Shown one piece after another: positions 14,236 to 18,517 of a stretch of DNA of 18,517 nt. The first letter of the stretch is position 1; the number at the start of each line of letters is the position of its first letter. Under the pieces are notes generated by a model. That model saw only the letters and a program-made list of their open reading frames with translations. It did not search any database and was not told the DNA's origin. The position numbers and the translations under genes are program-made. This stretch comes from JBFGCM01 sp041581135 (GTDB lineage: Bacteria > Actinomycetota > Acidimicrobiia > Spongiisociales > UBA5794): NCBI GenBank assembly GCA_041581135.1, contig JBFGCM010000076.1:1-18517 (forward strand), read 5' to 3'.

Positions 14236-15021
14236 TCAGCCGTGGACGGCCTCACGGAGGGCGCTCACCGCGGCCCGACCATGGCGAACGGCGTCGGCGA
14301 GATGCTCGGCGCCGCGTCGGAGCGAATCGTGGGCAGCTTCGAGCGTGGGCCGAGCCGACGGCCAATCGGCAGCCTGGAGATCGATGACGGACGCCGCCAC
14401 CCCGGTGGCGTCTTCCAACACGCCGTCCAACTCGGCGCGGGCCTGGGCCATCGCATCCTCGGCCTTCGACACGTCGAACCCGGCGGCGCCGGCCTGGGCG
14501 ATGGCGGAGTCGATGTCGTCGGCCACGAGCGACAGCTGCGAGTGCGCCGCCACCTCTGCATCGGCCACGATGGTGAAGATGGTCTTCGGCGTCAGGATCA
14601 GATAGACCCGATAGTCCGTGGCGATCCTCGGGACCAGGTCGCCAAGCTCCTCGAGCGTGGTGGCAGCGGCGATGTCGTCACCGAGCTGGGCAAGCCCCGA
14701 TGCCGTCGCATCGGTGTCTGCGAGCAGCGTCGCCTCGTGGTCCGCGGTCAGGTGCTCCGCATCGTTCACGAGCGCCGTCAGCTCGACCAGATGGTCCTGG
14801 CGTTCTGCGATCGCCTCGGCGGCTTGGGCCTTGATCTCATCGATGACATCCTCGAGATCGCCTTCGGCCTGGGCGTGCAGGCCTTCGAACTCGGCCTGAA
14901 CGCGAGCCCGCAGGTCATCGGTTGCCGGACGGTCCTCCGCGGCGTCTTGGGCCATGGCCGCGGCCGGCACCATCGCCAGGGCCAGCGCAACGGCAACGGT
15001 CAGCGCGAACAGTCTTCTCAT
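14236..15021 (-). CDS. Secreted alpha-helical protein
   Basis: An unrecognised 261-residue exported protein. It begins with a clear signal peptide (MRRLFALTVAVALALAMVPA, cleavage likely after A-M-A near residue 24). The mature chain is almost entirely helix-forming, rich in Ala, Asp, Glu and Leu, with repeated heptad-like segments (DDLRARVQAEFEGLHAQAEG, AEAIAERQDHLVELTALVND, AEDAMAQARAELDGVLEDA), and contains no cysteine. A helical bundle or coiled coil outside the membrane is likely. The ATG at 15021 shares one base with the stop of the upstream lipoprotein gene (TGATG), and GGAGAG lies upstream, so the two are translated from one mRNA. I favour the ATG over an adjacent GTG at 15024. Function is unknown; a cell-envelope role is inference from export and pairing. 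Confidence 0.8.
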   Translation of the reverse strand: MRRLFALTVAVALALAMVPAAAMAQDAAEDRPATDDLRARVQAEFEGLHAQAEGDLEDVIDEIKAQAAEAIAERQDHLVELTALVNDAEHLTADHEATLLADTDATASGLAQLGDDIAAATTLEELGDLVPRIATDYRVYLILTPKTIFTIVADAEVAAHSQLSLVADDIDSAIAQAGAAGFDVSKAEDAMAQARAELDGVLEDATGVAASVIDLQAADWPSARPTLEAAHDSLRRGAEHLADAVRHGRAAVSALREAVHG

Positions 15022-15347
15022 CACATCTCTCCTTCGTCGAGTCCAGAGTTCGCGAGCATCCGGTCGAGGTCGTCGAGCAGCGAGTCGAGATCGTCGAGCT
15101 TCGGCTCGAGCTCCTCGACAGGGGCCGTGGCCTCAGCGGCCGGTTCGGCCGCCGGTGTCCCGACGGTCGGCGGTGGGGTCGAGTCGGCCACGACCGGTGC
15201 CGGCCCGTCGGCTTCGAGCGCCGTGGTGCTGGTGGGCACCTGCGACGTGGTGGTGGCCGGATCGACGGCGCCCGGCTGGTGGCGTGGACCGCACGCGGGC
15301 GCCACCAGCGCAACGACGACGAATCCAGCGACGCGGACTCGGAACAT
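15021..15347 (-). CDS. Small probable lipoprotein with Leu-Asp repeat tail
   Basis: A 108-residue exported protein. The N-terminus (MFRVRVAGFVVVALVAPAC) is a short signal peptide ending in APAC, with Cys19 as the likely lipidated residue; proline at -2 makes the lipobox imperfect. A Pro/Thr/Ala-rich low-complexity stretch (about 25-78) looks like a flexible cell-wall spacer. The C-terminus has a repeated pattern LDDLDSLLDDLDRMLA, which would form an amphipathic helix able to pair with another helix. The start has GGAG just upstream. The stop overlaps the start of the secreted helical protein, so a complex between the two through helices is a reasonable guess. No known family is recognised. 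Confidence 0.75.
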   Translation of the reverse strand: MFRVRVAGFVVVALVAPACGPRHQPGAVDPATTTSQVPTSTTALEADGPAPVVADSTPPPTVGTPAAEPAAEATAPVEELEPKLDDLDSLLDDLDRMLANSGLDEGEM

Positions 15348-15436
15348 CACCTCTCCTTTGGCGGCTCGTGTCTACGACACCTTTATGCGCCGCCCAGATG
15401 GGAGGGAGATGTGAGCTTTGTGAGAAGACGGTTAAG

Positions 15437-15754
15437 TCAGCGGCGGAAGCGGGAGAGGAAGCCGCCGCCGTCGGAGCTGACCTCGACGCCGCCCCAGAAG
15501 GCGACGTGATCCTTGATGTTCGCCGCCGCCGGCTTCGGGTCGGGGTAGTACCAGGCGGCCGCCGGATTGACCTCGCCGTCGACCACGACGTCGTAGTACT
15601 TGGCGGTGCCCTTCCACGGACACACCGAGGTCCGGCTGCTGGGGCGGACGAGATCGGGGTTCACCGTGTCCAGGGGGAAGTAGTGGTTGCCCTCGACGAT
15701 GACGGTGTCGTCGCTCTCGGCGATGACGGTGTCTTTCCAGGTTGCGGTCGGCAT
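15437..15754 (-). CDS. DUF427 domain protein
   Basis: A 105-residue single-domain DUF427 protein. The signatures are ATWKDTVIAESDDTVIVEGN (4-23), YFPLDTVN (25-32), CPWKGTAKYYDV (45-56), AAAWYYPDPKPAA (65-77) and VAFWGGVEV (84-92). The family is a small beta barrel common in actinobacteria; its function is not established. The ATG at 15754 is preceded by GAGGAG at about 6 bases. The open frame extends further upstream through the palindromes, but there is no other convincing start and those codons only translate the repeats. It is transcribed in the same direction as mscL, with the second palindrome pair and a hairpin in the 256-bp gap between them. Confidence 0.88.
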   Translation of the reverse strand: MPTATWKDTVIAESDDTVIVEGNHYFPLDTVNPDLVRPSSRTSVCPWKGTAKYYDVVVDGEVNPAAAWYYPDPKPAAANIKDHVAFWGGVEVSSDGGGFLSRFRR

Positions 15755-15844
15755 GTGTGCTCCTCGGCGTGTCCGGTCCGTTGGTGCAACGAATACGTGT
15801 CTCGGTTGATTCCCGGATGAAGGTGCGTGCGCTTCCCCGACGAG

Positions 15845-15882
15845 TGTGCCTATTCCGGTCGCATATGCGACGAATAGGCACA
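15845..15882. repeat. Palindromic repeat, copy C (locus 2)
   Basis: Outer arms GTGCCTATTC and GAATAGGCAC pair perfectly; inside them is the perfect 14-base palindrome GTCGCATATGCGAC plus an unpaired CG on the left. It is preceded by GACGAGT and followed by AACGAACG, the same flanks as copy A. It lies about 90 bases upstream of the DUF427 start. Confidence 0.85.
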
Positions 15883-15919
15883 ACGAACGGACGGTCGCCC
15901 GCCCCCGGATCCCGACGAG

Positions 15920-15957
15920 TGTGCCTATTCCGGTCGCATATGCGACGAATAAGCACA
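15920..15957. repeat. Palindromic repeat, copy D (locus 2)
   Basis: Identical to copy C except for one base in the right arm (GAATAAGCAC for GAATAGGCAC), and 75 bases from it in the same orientation. The right arm with AAGCACAACGAACG matches copy A, so loci 1 and 2 carry one repeat family. Confidence 0.85.
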
Positions 15958-15966
15958 ACGAACGCG

Positions 15967-15994
15967 ACGAACGGGCCCAGAAGGGCCCGTTCGT
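15967..15994 (-). terminator. Strong hairpin downstream of mscL
   Basis: ACGAACGGGCCC and GGGCCCGTTCGT form a perfect 12-bp stem around AGAA, starting 17 bases after the mscL stop codon. The stem is very stable and well placed to end the mscL transcript, though no clear U-run follows on the minus strand. Confidence 0.65.
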
Positions 15995-16010
15995 TCGATA
16001 GCTGGACGGA

Positions 16011-16391
16011 TCAGGTGCGGGTGAGGTTGTCGCGGATCTCGGTGAGGAGATCCACCTCGCTGGGGCCGGCTTCGGCCTCCTCCTGCGCGGCCTTCATCTT
16101 GTTGTACTGCTTGACGACCAGGAACATGACAAACGCCACGATGACGAAGTTCAGCACGGCTGCCAAGAAGGCACCCACCGAACCCGCCGGCACGCCCGTC
16201 TCGGGGTCGATGTCACCGAACGTCATGGTGTTCTCGAGGTTCGAGACATTGAAGATCATGCCGATCAGCGGCGTCACGATGCGACTCGTGAACGACGTCA
16301 CGGCGGCGGCGAACGCCAGACCCATGACGAAGGCAACGGCGATCTCCACCAGGTTGCCCTTGTTGATGAAGTCCTTGAACTCCTGAAGCAT
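16011..16391 (-). CDS. mscL: Large-conductance mechanosensitive channel MscL
   Basis: A 126-residue MscL. It forms a homopentameric pore in the cytoplasmic membrane that opens under high tension and lets out solutes after osmotic downshock. The N-terminal amphipathic segment MLQEFKDFINKGN is followed by the pore helix TM1 (VEIAVAFVMGLAFAAAVTSF, about 15-34), a periplasmic loop of about 35 residues (45-72), TM2 (VGAFLAAVLNFVIVAFVMFL, about 72-91), and the cytoplasmic bundle with LLTEIRDNL (115-123), which is highly conserved. The length is near that of E. coli MscL. The ATG at 16391 has GGAGGAG upstream; longer frames have no support. A strong hairpin follows the gene. Confidence 0.96.
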   Translation of the reverse strand: MLQEFKDFINKGNLVEIAVAFVMGLAFAAAVTSFTSRIVTPLIGMIFNVSNLENTMTFGDIDPETGVPAGSVGAFLAAVLNFVIVAFVMFLVVKQYNKMKAAQEEAEAGPSEVDLLTEIRDNLTRT

Positions 16392-16442
16392 TCCCACTCC
16401 TCCGAGTTGCTTGTGTTTCCGATGACTTGGACCCGGCAGGTC

Positions 16443-16464
16443 GTGGTTTGTTTCCAAACACCAC
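16443..16464 (-). terminator. Hairpin after the archease-like gene
   Basis: GTGGTTTG and CAAACACCAC pair over 8 bp with a 2-base bulge and a TTTC loop, 33 bases past the stop codon of the archease-like gene and before the mscL start. A terminator for the two-gene unit upstream is possible. Confidence 0.35.
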
Positions 16465-16496
16465 TCTGGGTGGCCTCCAGCCCGGCACACAACCAC

Positions 16497-16898
16497 TCAA
16501 CGGAGCGTGAGCGCCGCCCACCAGCCGTCCGGTATCTCGACGACCCGGGTCTGGGAGCGATCCACCCCTTCGGCGTCCGGTCCGATGCGTGAGACCTCGG
16601 ACCGCGGCAGGCCCGCACCGGAGCCCTGCACGCCGCCCTCCTCCAGCCGATCGACGGTGACGTAGCTGACGGCGAGGTCCTCGACGCGCCCCATCGCCAG
16701 CAACTCCTCGACCCAGTTGGCCAGCAGCTCCTCCAGGCTGTCACCCGGTGCCACCAACGGTCGAGAGTACGTGGGTGCGATGTCGCCGACCGGAAACGAG
16801 CCCGCGAAGGCGGCGACACCGGCGTTCTCGAACAGTTGTGGCAACGTCTCGCCGTAAGCGACGAAACCGGTCTCGTTCAGCTCGAAGCGGCGATCCAT
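16497..16898 (-). CDS. Archease-like protein lacking typical metal-site residues
   Basis: A 133-residue protein with the archease layout: a short strand FEL, then AYGETLPQLFENAGVAAFAG (14-33), a strand pair, GDSLEELLANWVEELL (52-67), and a C-terminal strand that ends the chain (GWWAALTLR). Archease activates the RNA ligase RtcB by helping guanylylation; it uses acidic residues in an N-terminal H-T-A-D motif and near the C-terminal end to hold metal. Here the first motif reads N-E-T-G and the chain ends without the usual aspartate. It could therefore be a non-catalytic relative with another role. The ATG at 16898 shares a base with the upstream stop (TGATG), so it is coupled to the methyltransferase-like gene. 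No rtcB is in the window. The fold call is by eye. Confidence 0.7.
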   Translation of the reverse strand: MDRRFELNETGFVAYGETLPQLFENAGVAAFAGSFPVGDIAPTYSRPLVAPGDSLEELLANWVEELLAMGRVEDLAVSYVTVDRLEEGGVQGSGAGLPRSEVSRIGPDAEGVDRSQTRVVEIPDGWWAALTLR

Positions 16899-17371
16899 CA
16901 CCACACCCAGGGGATCATGCGTCGGGGCACGCGGGCGGCGTAGTCGGCGTACTGGGGGTAGGCCCGTTCCAGCAGCGATTCCTCATGGGCCGCCTTCCGG
17001 GAGAAGAAGATGGCCAGGACCAACGATGCCAGCAATGCCAGCGGCCGCCCTGTGAACACCGCCAGACCGGCACACGCGATGGCCACGCCTCCGTAGATCG
17101 GATGGCGGACCAGCCCGTAGATCCCGTCCTCGACCAACGGACGCCCTCGTACCGGCGCCGGTGTCGCCGATACCGCCTGAGGATGACTGGCGATGGCGAC
17201 CGCAGCCAGGACCGCGCCACTCAGCGCCAGCACGGCGCCCACGATCATCCGCCCCATCCGGAGGGCGCCCAGCTGGGGACCGATGGACAGCGACACGGCG
17301 ATGGCGAGCAAGAGCATGCCTTGGACCGCCACCCAGCCGCCACCTCGTCGCTGCCCGCTCACGGGCGCCAT
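16898..17371 (-). CDS. Membrane methyltransferase, isoprenylcysteine/phospholipid methyltransferase family
   Basis: A 157-residue integral membrane protein. Hydrophobic helices lie at about 15-32, 42-62, 93-108 and 110-125. The C-terminal catalytic signature of the ICMT/PEMT superfamily is present: LVEDGIYGLVRHPIYGG (79-95), an E-E pair (130-131), and YPQYADYAARVPRRMIPW (138-155). Such enzymes use SAM to methylate lipid, isoprenoid or small hydrophobic acceptors; bacterial members are mostly uncharacterised. I give the ATG at 17371, but it has no ribosome-binding site; a GTG at 17398 nine codons earlier, with AAAGGAG some 14 bases upstream, is a real alternative. The gene is divergent from clpB and its upstream region overlaps the clpB promoter. 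The archease-like gene follows with a one-base overlap. Confidence 0.85.
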   Translation of the reverse strand: MAPVSGQRRGGGWVAVQGMLLLAIAVSLSIGPQLGALRMGRMIVGAVLALSGAVLAAVAIASHPQAVSATPAPVRGRPLVEDGIYGLVRHPIYGGVAIACAGLAVFTGRPLALLASLVLAIFFSRKAAHEESLLERAYPQYADYAARVPRRMIPWVW

Positions 17372-17415
17372 CGTACGCCGCGAGCCGACAGCGTTCACGG
17401 CACGGGTTCCGCTCC

Positions 17416-17444
17416 TTTACGGAAACGCCATGATCTGATAACAT
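17416..17444 (+). promoter_or_regulatory. clpB: clpB promoter
   Basis: TTTACG (17416-17421), a 17-base spacer and TAACAT (17439-17444) match the dnaK promoter in form and spacing. The leader to the ATG is about 110 bases. It contains CCCGC/GCGGG at 17501-17513 inside a weaker outer pairing of 17485-17491 with 17523-17531. Confidence 0.65.
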
Positions 17445-17454
17445 TGCGCTCAGA
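17434..17454 (+). promoter_or_regulatory. clpB: HspR operator-like (HAIR) element at clpB
   Basis: TCTGATA-N7-GCTCAGA matches the dnaK element (TATGACA-N7-ACTCAGG) in spacing, in the TGA and CTCAG cores and in most of the spacer (ACATTGC against ACATAGC). It overlaps the -10 box. HspR control of clpB is known in actinobacteria; binding here is inferred. Confidence 0.6.
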
Positions 17455-17563
17455 TTTATTGATAGAGCCCCAACCCCTCTCGAGGACCACGTTTGCGTCC
17501 CCCGCCGTGCGGGAAGACACGTCGTGAGGTCAGCACACACCGACACGAGGTACCACACCCTCC

Positions 17564-18517
17564 ATGGACATCAACAGCTTCACCCAGAAATCCCAAGAGG
17601 CGATCCTCGGCGCCCGTTCCGGCGCTGAGGCGCGCCATCACCAGGTCGCCGGACCGGAGCACCTCTTCGAAGCCCTGCTCGGGCAGAGCGAGGGTCTGGT
17701 GTACCCACTCCTCTCCGGACTCGGCGTGAACCCGGCGGCGATTCGCACCTCGGTGAGTCACTCCCTCGATCAGATCCCGAAGGTCTACGGGGACGCCGGC
17801 GAAGTGGGCTTCTCCCCCGAGCTCATCAAGGTCCTCGAGCAGGCCGAGAGCGAACGGACTGCACTCAGGGACGACTACACGTCGGTGGAACACCTCATCT
17901 TGGCGCTGGCCCAGTCGAAGGGAACGATCGGCGACCTGCTCCGCGCCGAGGGCGTCACCAAGGACGCCATCCTGTCGGTGCTGGCCCAGGTACGCGGCGC
18001 GCAGCGAGTGACCAGCCAGAATCCCGAGGACACCTTCGCTCCGCTGGAGAAGTACGGACGCGACCTGGTGCAGCTCGCCGCTCGAGGCAAGCTCGACCCG
18101 GTCATCGGTCGCGACGACGAGATCCGCCGCATCATCCAGGTGTTGACGCGCCGCACCAAGAACAACCCGGTGCTCATCGGCGAGCCGGGGGTCGGCAAGA
18201 CCGCCATCGCCGAGGGCCTGTCCCAGCGCATCGTCGACGGCGACGTGCCGGAGGGCCTCAAGGACAAGCGGATCATCGCCCTCGACCTGGCGGCGATGGT
18301 CGCCGGCGCCAAGTACCGGGGCGAGTTCGAGGAGCGACTGCAGGCCGTGCTCAATGAGATCAAGGCGGCCGAGGGCAGCATCATCACGTTCATCGACGAG
18401 ATGCACACCATCGTCGGCGCCGGTGCCGCCGAGGGCTCGATGGACGCCTCCAACATGCTCAAGCCGATGCTGGCGCGTGGCGAGCTGCGAATGATCGGTG
18501 CCACCACCCTCGATGAG
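17564..18517 (+). CDS. clpB: ATP-dependent disaggregase ClpB (5' part)
   Basis: The first 318 residues of ClpB; the gene runs off the right edge of the window. ClpB is a hexameric AAA+ machine that threads aggregated proteins through its pore and works with DnaK-DnaJ-GrpE to refold them. The N-terminal substrate domain (about 1-145) has the two Clp-N repeats, MDINSFTQKSQEAILGAR and FSPELIKVLEQAESERTALR. A linker with PLEKYGRDLVQLAARGKLDP leads to the first AAA domain: PVIGRDDEIRRIIQVLTRRT, Walker A GEPGVGKT (about 204-211), AKYRGEFEERLQAVL (pore loop) and Walker B ITFIDEMHT. The sequence stops at GATTLDE. The ATG at 17564 matches the family start; the nearest ribosome-binding motif, GAGG, is 13 bases away, so initiation may be weak or depend on the leader. 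Confidence 0.96.
   Translation, partial: MDINSFTQKSQEAILGARSGAEARHHQVAGPEHLFEALLGQSEGLVYPLLSGLGVNPAAIRTSVSHSLDQIPKVYGDAGEVGFSPELIKVLEQAESERTALRDDYTSVEHLILALAQSKGTIGDLLRAEGVTKDAILSVLAQVRGAQRVTSQNPEDTFAPLEKYGRDLVQLAARGKLDPVIGRDDEIRRIIQVLTRRTKNNPVLIGEPGVGKTAIAEGLSQRIVDGDVPEGLKDKRIIALDLAAMVAGAKYRGEFEERLQAVLNEIKAAEGSIITFIDEMHTIVGAGAAEGSMDASNMLKPMLARGELRMIGATTLDE

Noticed and set aside
5100..15957. CRISPR repeats
   Set aside because: There are only two units at each place, 71-75 bases apart, with no series of equal spacers and no cas genes in the window. The units are long palindromes and fit another kind of element.
15755..15958. N-terminal extension of the DUF427 protein through the palindromes
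   Set aside because: The frame is open, but the extra residues only translate the two repeat copies, and a good ribosome-binding site lies just before the ATG at 15754.

Overview
The window is GC-rich bacterial chromosome with dense coding on both strands, short intergenic gaps and frequent GTG starts. An actinobacterium is the best fit: the dnaK-grpE-dnaJ gene order is followed by an HspR-type MerR regulator, there is an F420-type luciferase-like (LLM) oxidoreductase, and the small proteins (DUF427, DUF1801, two-domain VOC, TIGR02452) are types common in actinobacteria. The gene mix suggests something near Acidimicrobiia, but that is inference. I saw no rRNA, tRNA, CRISPR array, transposase or phage gene. 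No gap between genes exceeds 300 bp.

Layout. 1-930: the 3' end of a SnoaL/NTF2-like gene facing a secreted protein of unknown function. 1084-2649: one long gene joining a polynucleotide-kinase-like P-loop domain to an LLM oxidoreductase. 2821-5073 (minus): an RraB-like small protein, an unrecognised and possibly broken ORF, and xylulokinase xylB. 5100-5209: two tandem copies of a long palindrome between xylB and the next gene. 5229-8200 (plus): DUF1801 protein, two-domain VOC protein, APH-type kinase and a PrmC-like methyltransferase.

8278-12516 is the heat-shock operon: dnaK, grpE, a zinc-finger-less dnaJ, hspR and a small membrane-protein gene, packed with overlaps or gaps of a few bases. 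The last gene of the window, clpB (cut at the right edge), carries almost the same promoter and operator-like element as dnaK. Together they look like one HspR regulon: HspR with DnaK would repress both units, and DnaK-DnaJ-GrpE and ClpB form the disaggregation bi-chaperone system.

12544-17371: an acidic unknown protein divergent from a microbial-type poly(ADP-ribose) glycohydrolase; a translationally coupled lipoprotein and secreted helical protein pair (minus); DUF427; a second pair of palindromes with the same arms but a different core; mscL; and a coupled pair of an isoprenylcysteine-methyltransferase-like membrane protein and an archease-like protein that has lost family-typical acidic residues.

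The strongest points for follow-up are the twin palindromes at two loci, the matching dnaK/clpB control elements, the kinase-LLM fusion with a ribosome-binding site at the domain junction, and the degenerate archease.
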